From the NCBI GenBank assembly GCA_942490535.1, contig CALNXQ010000005.1:1240001-1304000 (forward strand): 64,000 nucleotides of DNA, written 5' to 3'. A program made the translations under genes and the position numbers. Under the pieces are notes generated by a model, which was given only the letters and a program-made list of their open reading frames with translations, had not been told where the DNA came from and did no database searches. This document shows positions 35,819 to 44,370 of the stretch, piece by piece. Source of the DNA: JAEINY01 sp942490535. Lineage in GTDB: Bacteria > Bacteroidota > Bacteroidia > Bacteroidales > Marinilabiliaceae. Each line of letters begins with the position of its first letter. Within the stretch, counting starts at the first letter, position 1.

Positions 35819-36952
35819 ATGAAAGCATATCAAAAACGATTGAATAACTTTTTTTTAGTGGTCATTTCAGTGCTTACTGTCGCCTTGTGGTATTTGCCTA
35901 CGGGATTTGAAAACCCTAACCTAATACAACATACACGTCGGGACAAAGCGCATGTACTTGCAGCCGATAATGGGGATTTGCACAATCACAGTGTCGTTGT
36001 AGTTGGCACTCAGGAGGTAACGCTGTGCCTGTTGTCGGGTCCTTTTAAGGGGGATACGGTCCAGGCTCATAATGTGCTAATGGGACAAAAAAAACTGGAT
36101 AAAGTGTTTCAGGTGGGTGATAAAGTACTCGCTGTTTTAAAGTTGGATGCCACCGATCAGACGATCATCAGTGCACGGCCCGATGATATATACCGGCTTT
36201 CCATAGAGTGGATTCTGTTGGCGCTATTTGCCATCTTTTTAGTGGGTTTTGCCGGTAAAACAGGGTTTAAGGCATTGCTCTCCTTCGTATTTACCGCTGT
36301 GATGCTTTGGAAGTTGTTGATTCCTTTACTTCTTAAAGGCTACTCGCCATTGATCGCCGCTTTCCTCATCATTGTAGTTGTTACCGCGGTGATCATTCTG
36401 TTGATTAATGGCTTTTCAAAAAAAGGATGGGTAGCTCTAACGGGCTCAATCACGGGAATCGCCATCACCACCCTTTTGGCATTGGTGTTTGGCCATTATT
36501 TTGCCATTCCCGGAACGGTGCAGGAATTCTCAGAAATCCTGTTATACGTTGGCTTCGGTCACCTCAACTTGTCCTCCATCTTTATTTCCTGTATTTTCAT
36601 ATCGGCGGCCGGCGCAGTGATGGATGTCGCAATGGATATCGCCGCGGCCCAACATGAAGTGAGTGAAAAAAAACCAGGTATATCAGCTGCAGAACTGATC
36701 AAATCCGGATTCAATGTGGCGTATCCCGTCATTGGCACCATGACAACAACCTTGTTATTTGCTTATTCCGGTAGTTTTATGTTTGTGTTTATGGTGTTCA
36801 TGGCCAAAGGAACTCCCATGGTAAGTATCTTTAATACCAATTACATCGCGGCTGAAATATTACACACACTGGTGGGGAGCTTTGGCCTGGTGTTGGTGGC
36901 ACCCATTACAGCCATTGCGGGCGGGCTTATTTACCCTGTCCGTAAACGGTAA
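35819..36952 (+). CDS. YibE/F family membrane protein
   Basis: 377 aa. An N-terminal helix (about 12-28) is followed by a soluble domain to about residue 130, then about seven membrane helices. The YibE/F signature is present: AAGAVMDVAMDIAAAQHEV, then PGISAAELIKSGFNVAYPVIGTMTTTLLFAYSGS in two blocks. Members are integral membrane proteins whose function is not settled; some are regulated with phosphate or manganese genes. It lies only 85 bp after the alkaline phosphatase, but across a strong terminator, so it is probably transcribed separately. Confidence 0.9.
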   Translation: MKAYQKRLNNFFLVVISVLTVALWYLPTGFENPNLIQHTRRDKAHVLAADNGDLHNHSVVVVGTQEVTLCLLSGPFKGDTVQAHNVLMGQKKLDKVFQVGDKVLAVLKLDATDQTIISARPDDIYRLSIEWILLALFAIFLVGFAGKTGFKALLSFVFTAVMLWKLLIPLLLKGYSPLIAAFLIIVVVTAVIILLINGFSKKGWVALTGSITGIAITTLLALVFGHYFAIPGTVQEFSEILLYVGFGHLNLSSIFISCIFISAAGAVMDVAMDIAAAQHEVSEKKPGISAAELIKSGFNVAYPVIGTMTTTLLFAYSGSFMFVFMVFMAKGTPMVSIFNTNYIAAEILHTLVGSFGLVLVAPITAIAGGLIYPVRKR

Positions 36953-37033
36953 ACGCGTGCTAAAAAAAGGCCTTGGGGAATACTTCGCAATCGCCTTCAT
37001 TATTTTTTAGGAGAACGTTGTTTAAAGGGGCAT

Positions 37034-37735
37034 TCAACTTAATGAAGTAGCTGCATCATCGGTAGGTTTGGAGCTGCCCTGATTGCCTTTATTGGGTAAT
37101 ACGTATCGGCTGCGCCGTACCGGATCATTGGAAAACACAATCGCTGCGGCATCAGAAAAATCGCCCAGTTCATTATAAATCTGATTGTATAATTCCGTCC
37201 GGTCAATGGTGGATAATTTCCGGGTGTTTTTATAGGCCTCTTGTTCTGTATTCACTCTGGTCAGTTCCTGTGCGATGTTTTGCATCTCTTGGATGATACT
37301 TTCCGATACACCACGCTGGATCAGCTCTTCTTCATATTTCTGGGTGGATTTAGCCAAACGCAACATAAACTCAATCAGTTTGGCCTGCGATTGGGTAGCC
37401 TTTTGGTAGGTTTTAAATCCAAATTCATCCTGTATGGCTTTGCGATCATTAAATTTCTTCTCTACAAAATAGCGGACCTGCGAGATTACTTCCCGGCTTC
37501 GATCTTTCAATTGCTGAAATTCAAGAGTTTTTTGCGTGATTCGCGCTTTCTCCTCCTGATCGGTGGGGCGATTAAGCGATTGATTATATAGAGTAGCAAT
37601 AATTCCTTTTTTGGTCTCGTTCAAATCTGGATCAAATAGCTTAAATTTATCTAAATCTTCTTCCAGGTAGTACAACACCGTTCCGGTGAATTCGTAGAGC
37701 TCCGAATTGGAGACATTAAATTTTCTTTTTCCCAT
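37034..37735 (-). CDS. Helical cytoplasmic protein of unknown function
   Basis: 233 aa, very rich in Glu, Gln, Lys and Arg. It is predicted almost wholly helical with heptad-like stretches (ITQKTLEFQQLKDRSREVIS, LTRVNTEQEAYKNTRKL) and ends in a polar, disordered tail (GNQGSSKPTDDAATSLS). No signal peptide or membrane segment. It resembles the unknown at 16050 in size and general composition only; I see no alignable motif. No family recognised. Confidence 0.75.
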   Translation of the reverse strand: MGKRKFNVSNSELYEFTGTVLYYLEEDLDKFKLFDPDLNETKKGIIATLYNQSLNRPTDQEEKARITQKTLEFQQLKDRSREVISQVRYFVEKKFNDRKAIQDEFGFKTYQKATQSQAKLIEFMLRLAKSTQKYEEELIQRGVSESIIQEMQNIAQELTRVNTEQEAYKNTRKLSTIDRTELYNQIYNELGDFSDAAAIVFSNDPVRRSRYVLPNKGNQGSSKPTDDAATSLS

Positions 37736-38326
37736 TTGAATAATAATTTGGTGTGTTTTGGCACTTGCTTAATTAAAATTAGCCCAACAATTTTTAAAAG
37801 TCAAGAATTGAAAAAAAAATAATTGATAAAATGTGAATGAATACGTGGATGGAATGTGATGCTTGCCAGGCACCAATGAGAGGTTGCGCGAAGGAGTATA
37901 ATATGGCCCAGTTAATAGGCCGATGAGGCAGCCGGCTGTAAAGCCGGCAAGATTTCGGGTACGCTTTTTCAATGGCGCGCATTCACCAACGCTCTTTACA
38001 AATAGTTCATCGCAAAATGTATGAAGATGATGAAAAATAGGATATAGCTCTCCAAACATGGCACACAGCAAAGATCATGTGTAACGCAGATAAACCTTCA
38101 ATGCCTGCAGATGATAAAAATGGTAGCATAGATACCGCCAATACGGGTATAGTAATACGAAAAGGGGCCATTAAAAAAAGTCATTTTCGCATAGGCGAAT
38201 AAAAAAAGTTCAGTAACTGGTATCGTCTGAACAATTCTGCGGGCCCGGCTCATTTATTTCAATAATTCCTTACATTTATGAGATGGTTAAATGGTCAGTG
38301 GCTGGCACTGAGTCCTTATGGAGTAA
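37736..38326. other. 591-bp intergenic region without a recognisable gene
   Basis: The short frames here have no protein-like signature. The visible elements are a compact GC hairpin, GCCGGCT (37931-37937) / AGCCGGC (37942-37948) with loop GTAA, and T-rich and A-rich tracts around 38170-38210. No promoter pair is clear for the kinase gene at 38327. None of the TGACA repeats found downstream of the regulator occurs here. Confidence 0.4.
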
Positions 38327-39895
38327 ATGAAACGATTAAAAAAGATACAACCCTGGTTAGTCCTGTTGCTGCTGTTATTAATCCCAACGGGATTATTCAC
38401 CGTGTTGGAAATGACGTCGCTGAATGAGCAGGAAGAAGTCATTGAAAGCATCTATGCCAATCAATTGGACGCGGTGCTTTATTCCATCAATCAATATGCC
38501 GACGATATGGTGAACAACTGGTCCAATGATATCTATCGCCGTTTTCAGTCCGGATCAGATTTAATAGGGATGGCCCTGAATTGGCAAGAAAGTAATCCGC
38601 AGGTGGAGCATTTGAAGCTGGTGCCATGGGCCGGCGATAGTTTAGCGGTCACGCAATCGCTTGCCGGAGGAAGTGATTTGGATCTGGAAATCCAATCGCG
38701 TTTGCAGCAGAATTATTCGCCCGTCAATCGATTATTTACTTATTTAAGAGGGGGCTACCGAAAGATAGTAGGGATAGATCTGGATTATAATCAGCACTAT
38801 TCCATGTTCGTGTTTGCTTTTGAGCACGAATCCAATAAATACATCGGTATCCTGGTGGTGGATGCCCGCCGGTTTATTTCCGAAGTGCTTTCGCCCCGCA
38901 TGCAGGCGGTAGCCGGGGATAAATTTGTTTTGGCCGTGCGGCATCATAGCTCTGGCGACGTAGTGTTTAGCAGCGATCTCAATACCGCACCGGAAGAATT
39001 GGCCGGTGAGCAAGCCATGTGGTTGTTGCCCGACTATACCTTGGGGATTCAACCCCGTGGCATCACCATTCGCGATTTGGCCCGGCAGCGAGCTGTTCGC
39101 AACATCGGCTTAATTGTGCTTGTGGATGTACTACTGGTCATTGGGGCCTGGTTTTTCTACCGCAGTGTGCGGCGTGAATCGCGCCTGGCCAAAATTAAAT
39201 CGGATTTTGTGTCCAACGTTTCCCATGAAATACGAACGCCTCTGTCACTGATCAGCATGTACGCCGAGACCCTGCAAATGGGACGCATCAAGGATGAGCA
39301 CAAGCGCAACAACTATTACGATATTATCTATCGCGAAGCACAACGGCTGTCGGGTATTGTCAATAACATCCTTAATTTCTCCAGGATTGAAACGGGCCGT
39401 CGGAAATTTACTTTTTCAGATGTAGATGTGAATGAAGTGATTCAGACGGTCCTGGAAAATTACCACTACCACCTGGAGAAGCATCAATTTGAAGTAGTCA
39501 CTGATTTAAGTGCTGCCCTAACAAACATACATGGCGATCGGGAAGCCATAACTGAATGTGTCATCAATTTGTTGGATAACGCGGTTAAATACAGTACGAA
39601 AGAGAAATGGTTAAACATTAAAACGGGAATAAGTGGTTCATTTGTCTACCTCCAAATCAGCGATAAAGGAGTGGGTATTCCACCCCGGGAGCAGAAGTTG
39701 ATTTTTGATAAGTTTTACAGAGTCACCAAAGGGGCATTGGCACATCAAGCGAAAGGATCAGGGCTCGGATTGAGTATTGTTAGTTTTATCATGCAGGCAC
39801 ACAAGGGAAAAATTGAACTGGAAAGCAAGGAGCTGCAGGGCAGCGTTTTTCGCTTGTTGTTTCCCGTGAATCAGTCAACGAATACAAATCATTAA
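38327..39895 (+). CDS. Membrane sensor histidine kinase of an OmpR-type system
   Basis: 522 aa. Transmembrane helices at about residues 10-27 and 257-278 enclose a periplasmic sensor of about 230 residues. HisKA has His300 in NVSHEIRTPLSL; HATPase_c follows with NLLDNAVKYS, DKGVGIPPRE and GSGLGLSIVS. No HAMP is obvious between the second helix and HisKA. The response regulator gene starts 13 bp after the stop, a classic EnvZ/OmpR-like pair. The sensor region shows no recognised family. Confidence 0.94.
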   Translation: MKRLKKIQPWLVLLLLLLIPTGLFTVLEMTSLNEQEEVIESIYANQLDAVLYSINQYADDMVNNWSNDIYRRFQSGSDLIGMALNWQESNPQVEHLKLVPWAGDSLAVTQSLAGGSDLDLEIQSRLQQNYSPVNRLFTYLRGGYRKIVGIDLDYNQHYSMFVFAFEHESNKYIGILVVDARRFISEVLSPRMQAVAGDKFVLAVRHHSSGDVVFSSDLNTAPEELAGEQAMWLLPDYTLGIQPRGITIRDLARQRAVRNIGLIVLVDVLLVIGAWFFYRSVRRESRLAKIKSDFVSNVSHEIRTPLSLISMYAETLQMGRIKDEHKRNNYYDIIYREAQRLSGIVNNILNFSRIETGRRKFTFSDVDVNEVIQTVLENYHYHLEKHQFEVVTDLSAALTNIHGDREAITECVINLLDNAVKYSTKEKWLNIKTGISGSFVYLQISDKGVGIPPREQKLIFDKFYRVTKGALAHQAKGSGLGLSIVSFIMQAHKGKIELESKELQGSVFRLLFPVNQSTNTNH

Positions 39896-39908
39896 TAACC
39901 AATTGGCC

Positions 39909-40598
39909 ATGCAGCGCATATTAATAGTTGAAGACGAACCCGATATGCAATCGGGGATGAAAGATAATCTGGAGTTTGAAGGCTACGATGTGGATGTGGC
40001 ATCGGATGGGCAAGAAGCCCTTGATAAAATTTTGAAAGCGTCCTACGATTTGATTTTGCTGGATGTGATGTTGCCTAAGATGAGTGGGTTTGATGTTTGC
40101 AAAAAAGTGCGCAAACACGATGTTGAAACGCCCATCATCTTTCTTACGGCGAAAGGTGAAGAGATCGATAAGGTCATCGGCCTGGAATCGGGTGGTGACG
40201 ATTACATGACCAAGCCGTTTAGCTTACGGGAATTGCTGGCACGCATTAAAGCAGTATTGCGCCGGACGGCTTCAAAACCAGATGCGCCATCCACCAATCA
40301 TACCATTCACATTGGTCGGCTGGCTGTAAATTTCGAGACCCTCACCGCCGAAGTCGATCAACAAGCCGTGAAGATGACGGTGAAGGAAGTCGAGATTCTT
40401 CAATACCTCCTGAAGCATAAAAATGCCACCATCAGTCGGGATAGCTTGCTGGATAATGTCTGGGGTTATGATTTCCAACCCACCACGCGCACCATTGATA
40501 ATTTTATCTTAAAACTTAGGCAGAAAATCGAAGCGGATCCCAATCAGCCTAAAATTATCATTACCGTGCATGGCATGGGGTACCGGTTAATATATTGA
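39909..40598 (+). CDS. OmpR/PhoB-family response regulator
   Basis: 229 aa from the ATG at 39909; an upstream TTG two codons earlier is less likely. The receiver has the acidic pair in VEDEPDMQ, phospho-acceptor Asp52 (LLDVMLPKMSGFDV), Thr (FLTAKGEE) and Lys (MTKPFS). A C-terminal winged helix (about 130-229) carries VKMTVKEVEILQYLL and the recognition-helix region TTRTIDNFILKLRQKI. It is expected to bind direct repeats about 11 bp apart, and such an array begins 47 bp after its stop codon. Confidence 0.96.
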   Translation: MQRILIVEDEPDMQSGMKDNLEFEGYDVDVASDGQEALDKILKASYDLILLDVMLPKMSGFDVCKKVRKHDVETPIIFLTAKGEEIDKVIGLESGGDDYMTKPFSLRELLARIKAVLRRTASKPDAPSTNHTIHIGRLAVNFETLTAEVDQQAVKMTVKEVEILQYLLKHKNATISRDSLLDNVWGYDFQPTTRTIDNFILKLRQKIEADPNQPKIIITVHGMGYRLIY

Positions 40599-40644
40599 CG
40601 AATTGATACAATCAGTTGTTTCTTTTCAAATACGCATACTTTCG

Positions 40645-40719
40645 TGACATCTCTGTGACAACTTTTGACAACAGATGACATCTTCATGACGCTGTGGTGT
40701 TAAGCTCCCTCTAATTTTA
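40645..40719 (+). promoter_or_regulatory. TGACA operator array and -7 box of the small secreted protein
   Basis: TGACA starts at 40645, 40656, 40666 and 40676, with TGACG at 40687: five direct repeats stepping 11, 10, 10 and 11 bp. A -7-like TAATTTTA lies at 40712-40719, with 20 nt between it and the last repeat. That places the repeat exactly where TTTG (-33) should be, and no TTTG is present. This is the geometry of a promoter activated by an OmpR/PhoB-type protein replacing -33 contacts. The gene immediately upstream encodes such a regulator. Confidence 0.7.
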
Positions 40720-40761
40720 CCAATGTAAATAAAGCATGGTTTAATTAAAAAATACACAGTC

Positions 40762-41130
40762 ATGAAAAGGTTAAGTTTTTTAATGGTAGTCGCAATGTTG
40801 GTGGTCTCTGGTTTAACCAATGTAGATGCACGAAGTAAGCAGAACAGCGACATGGAAAAATGTTGCAAGCAAGTGAAAAAGGAAGTACGCAAAGCATTGG
40901 AAGGCCCTTCTTTTGAGTATTTACTGCCCGATGCACACGAACGAATTACGCTTAAGTGTATTGTGAATGAACAGAATCAATTAATTTTTCACAAGATTGC
41001 CGGTGAAGATGAACGCTTGATTGAATACGTGAAAGAGACATTGAAGAATACAGTGATCACTGTGGATAAACGATTTGCAAAAAAGATGTTGCGGTTTGAT
41101 CTGGTTTTCTTTCATGAAAAATTCTCTTAA
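40762..41130 (+). CDS. Small secreted protein downstream of the TGACA operator
   Basis: 122 aa with a signal peptide of about 24 residues (MKRLSFLMVVAMLVVSGLTN). The mature region starts with a Cys-Cys pair in a Lys-rich helix (MEKCCKQVKKEVRKAL). It then has an alternating beta-type segment (ITLKCIVNEQNQLIFHKIAG) and a charged end (MLRFDLVFFHEKF), loosely reminiscent of TonB C-terminal-like domains of Bacteroidota. No enzyme motif. Its promoter carries the phased TGACA repeats, so it is the likely main target of the neighbouring two-component system. Function unknown. Confidence 0.75.
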   Translation: MKRLSFLMVVAMLVVSGLTNVDARSKQNSDMEKCCKQVKKEVRKALEGPSFEYLLPDAHERITLKCIVNEQNQLIFHKIAGEDERLIEYVKETLKNTVITVDKRFAKKMLRFDLVFFHEKFS

Positions 41131-41233
41131 CGCCTTATATGTATATGGCATCAGCAATTCAATAAAATTATTAGAGAATTAGTTTCACAGTCATTGGGTA
41201 AATATCTATTTTAACACTGATTATTAAGTACGC

Positions 41234-42301
41234 ATGAATACCTGGAGAGAAATAAAGCGTTTGGTAGGTGGCACGCTCCTGCTTTTAATGAGCTGTTTAG
41301 GATCTGCTACCGGACAAATCTGGCAACAGTATCTGAACCTGGAAGGGCATTGGCGATTCTCAATCGGTGATGATCCTTCCTGGAAGCATGCCGATTTCGA
41401 TGATGCCGCTTGGGATTACCTCAAGGTGCCGGATGCATGGGAGAAACAAGGATACGAAGGATATAACGGGTATGCCTGGTATCGAAAAACCATTACGCTG
41501 AAAAGCTTGCCAAGCGAACAGATTTATCTTCGCATTGGGAGCATTGATGATGCGGATGAAGTGTATCTGAACGGCCATTTTGTAAATCGATCCGGCAGTT
41601 TTCCGCCTCAGGTTGAAACGGTATATGACCGTGAACGCGCTTATCGGATTCCTAAAAGCTATTGGAAACAGGGCGACAACCTGTTGGCCATTCGCGTTTA
41701 TGATTTTTACAACGAAGGAGGGATTCTAAGAAATCCCGTGGCCTTATACCGGGATGGGACAGCTCAATACCTGTCTGTGGATTTATCCGGGCAATGGCAT
41801 TTTACCCCCCATCAGCACGCTGTCAGGGAAGGCATTGATTTAACCCAGCCTAAATGGACAACCCTGCAAGTGCCCGGACACTGGGATACCCAGGGGTGGC
41901 CCGATCTGGATGGAACGGCGTGGTACTATGCCACATTTACCTGCCCGGAAGCAATAAAAAAGGAAGCCCTGTTTTTAGTGTTGGGACGCATTGACGATCA
42001 GGAAATCGTTTACATAAATGGGACGAAGATTGGAGACACCAAGTCATTGCGTCGACAGCTTAGTTTTTGGGACCGGACCGAAGATTACCGCTTGTTTCGC
42101 GCATATCCCATTCCGGAGGGTGTGCTGAATGACACGGGCAAGAACTCCATTTCGGTTAAAGTGAATGATTTGATGGGAGAGGGCGGTATATATGAAGGAC
42201 CGGTCGGTATTATGACCAAGGGACAATTGGAAGCTTTTTACCAAATGCGAAATAGTAATCCCGAATGGATGAATTCAGTAAAGGAATGGTTATGGGATTA
42301 G
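41234..42301 (+). CDS. Secreted protein with two GH2-N-like jelly-roll domains (copy 1)
   Basis: 355 aa with a signal peptide or lipoprotein signal (LLLLMSC near residue 21). Two galactose-binding-like beta-sandwich domains follow (about 30-180 and 185-340). Each has the GH2/beta-galactosidase jelly-roll pattern: 'L-x-G-x-W-(R/H)-F', 'W-x-x-x-x-VP-x-x-W-x-x-Q-G', 'AWY', 'RIG-x-IDDADEVYLNG' and 'IRVYD'. No glycosidase catalytic domain follows; the protein ends after the second sandwich. It may bind glycans or act as a cell-surface adaptor. Copy 2 starts 13 bp later, so the operon carries four domains in a row. Confidence 0.8.
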   Translation: MNTWREIKRLVGGTLLLLMSCLGSATGQIWQQYLNLEGHWRFSIGDDPSWKHADFDDAAWDYLKVPDAWEKQGYEGYNGYAWYRKTITLKSLPSEQIYLRIGSIDDADEVYLNGHFVNRSGSFPPQVETVYDRERAYRIPKSYWKQGDNLLAIRVYDFYNEGGILRNPVALYRDGTAQYLSVDLSGQWHFTPHQHAVREGIDLTQPKWTTLQVPGHWDTQGWPDLDGTAWYYATFTCPEAIKKEALFLVLGRIDDQEIVYINGTKIGDTKSLRRQLSFWDRTEDYRLFRAYPIPEGVLNDTGKNSISVKVNDLMGEGGIYEGPVGIMTKGQLEAFYQMRNSNPEWMNSVKEWLWD

Positions 42302-42313
42302 AGAAGAGCAGTC

Positions 42314-43327
42314 ATGAAAATTTATAGTCTAATAGTATACTTTTTTTTAGCCGTAGGGGGTAGCTTGCTGAGCGCTCAGAACCTGCAGAATTACATGTCG
42401 TTGGAAGGAACCTGGAAATTCTCCATCGGCGATGACATGACGTGGGCGCAGGGCGCTTATGAGGATTCGGAATGGGAAATGGTGCACGTACCCTCGGCCT
42501 GGGAGAATCAAGGATTTAATGGGTATGATGGCTATGCCTGGTACCGCAGGAGCGTGACGCTACCCTTGGAAGCAAAGGACGAAGTACTCTGGATTGAGCT
42601 CGGATTTATTGATGATGTGGATGAAGTTTATTTTAATGGCATACGCATTGGAAAGACAGGCGCCTTTCCACCCTTCTTTGAAACGGCCTATAATGCCCGT
42701 CGGCTGTATCGGATTCCCGCACACGCTATATTTTACGGGAAAGAAAATCAAATAGCCGTGCGTGTTTATGATGCCTACAATGTGGGAGGAATACACGCCG
42801 GAAACATTGGCATTCGAAAGGAACGTCATCCATTGGTTTTGGATGTCAACCTTGAGGGGCAATGGAAGTTTAGAACAGGCGATCATTCTGTTTATGCCTC
42901 AGCGGAATATAATGATCAGGCCTGGAGTGACATCCTTGTTCCTGGCACCTGGGAAGATCAGGGCTATCGCTATTATGACGGATTGGCCTGGTACCGTCGC
43001 AAAGTGGCTATTCCTGCAAGCCTCAGGGGTGAAAGTTTAGTCTTGATTGTAGGTAAGATTGATGATGTAGATGAGGTGTATGTGAACGGCGAGTTAATTG
43101 GCCAGACCGGCGAAATTAGGGCGGGCTACTTCCAATATGATCAGGCTTATAAAGCACAACGCGGTTACCTTATCCCCTCTCAATTTCTGAAGGATAGATC
43201 TGAAATATCCATTGCCATTCGTGTTTATGACGACCGGTTATCCGGCGGTATCTATGAAGGACCGGTAGGATTCATTACTCAGGAGAAGTACATTAAGTAT
43301 TGGAAGAGCCGACGCAATTATAAGTAA
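42314..43327 (+). CDS. Secreted protein with two GH2-N-like jelly-roll domains (copy 2)
   Basis: 337 aa with a signal peptide (MKIYSLIVYFFLAVGGSLLS). Two jelly-roll domains repeat nearly the same words as copy 1: SLEGTWKFSIGDD, VPSAWENQGFNGYDGYAWYR, IDDVDEVYFNG and IAVRVYDAYNVGGIH in the first; LEGQWKFRTGDH, VPGTWEDQGYRYYDGLAWYR and IDDVDEVYVNG in the second. The two domains within this protein are more alike than those of copy 1, suggesting a recent internal duplication. No catalytic domain. Cotranscribed with copy 1. Confidence 0.8.
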   Translation: MKIYSLIVYFFLAVGGSLLSAQNLQNYMSLEGTWKFSIGDDMTWAQGAYEDSEWEMVHVPSAWENQGFNGYDGYAWYRRSVTLPLEAKDEVLWIELGFIDDVDEVYFNGIRIGKTGAFPPFFETAYNARRLYRIPAHAIFYGKENQIAVRVYDAYNVGGIHAGNIGIRKERHPLVLDVNLEGQWKFRTGDHSVYASAEYNDQAWSDILVPGTWEDQGYRYYDGLAWYRRKVAIPASLRGESLVLIVGKIDDVDEVYVNGELIGQTGEIRAGYFQYDQAYKAQRGYLIPSQFLKDRSEISIAIRVYDDRLSGGIYEGPVGFITQEKYIKYWKSRRNYK

Positions 43328-43402
43328 GCTGTCCTTGCGGATCCGGCATCAATTTTTGAATAATTCAAATGCGTACATTACCTTTCGCAAAAACGATTGG
43401 TT

Positions 43403-44194
43403 ATGCAGTTATCTCATCTTTACATTTATCCCATAAAGTCCCTTGGTTCAATCTCGCTTAAGCAGAGTAAAATTGATCGGTTTGGCTTGCAATACGACCG
43501 CCGGTGGATGCTTGTGGATGAGGATGGCCAATTTATCACACAGCGGCGACATGCTGAATTGTGTTTTTTCAATGTGCAGCCCTACGATGGAGGTTTTCGA
43601 ATCACCCATCAGAAACATACCCAGTTTGCAGTGGACCTACCTTTGCATCAAACGATGGAAATAGCGCAGGAGGTTACCATTTGGAATGATCGGTTTCTGG
43701 CCCCATTAGTGGATCCGCTTATTGATGCCATGTTCAGCGAAGTAATTGGTCATTCCGTGAAACTTGTGAAAATGCCGGACGAGGGTAATCGGCAGGTGGA
43801 TCCCCGCTATGCACCCAATGGTATGGTTACTGCTTTTAGCGATGGTTTTCCCTTACTAATGATCGGTCAGTCAGCCTTGGATTTTCTAAATTCAAAGCTT
43901 CAATGGCCTGTGGAGATGCTGCGCTTCCGTCCCAATTTGGTGTTTACGGGTGGAGAGCCTCATTTTGAAGATACATTGAACGTCTTTCGATTCGGACATG
44001 CCTCTTTCAACGCAGTTAAATCCTGCTCACGTTGTGTGGTCACAACCATTGATCCCCTATCTGCCCTAAGAAGTCCGGAACCTCTGCGCACACTTTCAAA
44101 ATACCGCTTGCAGGATGGAAAAGTCATATTTGGCATGAATGTTTTGCCCCTTTCCGAAAGTGTTATCCAGGTGGGAGATGCCCTTTCACAATAA
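43403..44194 (+). CDS. MOSC domain protein
   Basis: 263 aa from the ATG at 43403 (MQLSHLYIYPIKSLGS); a TTG two codons earlier is not needed. An N-terminal MOSC beta-barrel (YPIKSLGS, FGLQYDRRWMLVDEDGQFITQR) is followed by the MOSC domain with the conserved late Cys in SCSRCVVTTIDP. The family includes the molybdenum-cofactor sulfurase C-terminus and the mARC/YcbX proteins, which bind molybdenum cofactor and reduce N-hydroxylated compounds. No ferredoxin domain is fused, unlike YcbX. Confidence 0.92.
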   Translation: MQLSHLYIYPIKSLGSISLKQSKIDRFGLQYDRRWMLVDEDGQFITQRRHAELCFFNVQPYDGGFRITHQKHTQFAVDLPLHQTMEIAQEVTIWNDRFLAPLVDPLIDAMFSEVIGHSVKLVKMPDEGNRQVDPRYAPNGMVTAFSDGFPLLMIGQSALDFLNSKLQWPVEMLRFRPNLVFTGGEPHFEDTLNVFRFGHASFNAVKSCSRCVVTTIDPLSALRSPEPLRTLSKYRLQDGKVIFGMNVLPLSESVIQVGDALSQ

Positions 44195-44370
44195 ATCTTA
44201 CGAGCCTTTAAAATAGGTGCCCTCTTATTGTTGACGCCAGTGCTATAATGCCCTAAATTAGCTAAAGGATAAGGAAAATAACAAATAGTAAAACAGCCTG
44301 AATACTCACAATTAATATCCGTTTTGTGTGCGGATGTGGCGATGTTGGTGTAGGATTAAAACGGTGAGTT

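Noticed and set aside
37769..38071. 100-aa minus-strand frame before the OmpR-type kinase
   Set aside because: No signal peptide, domain or promoter; it covers the GC hairpin and A/T tracts of an intergenic region.
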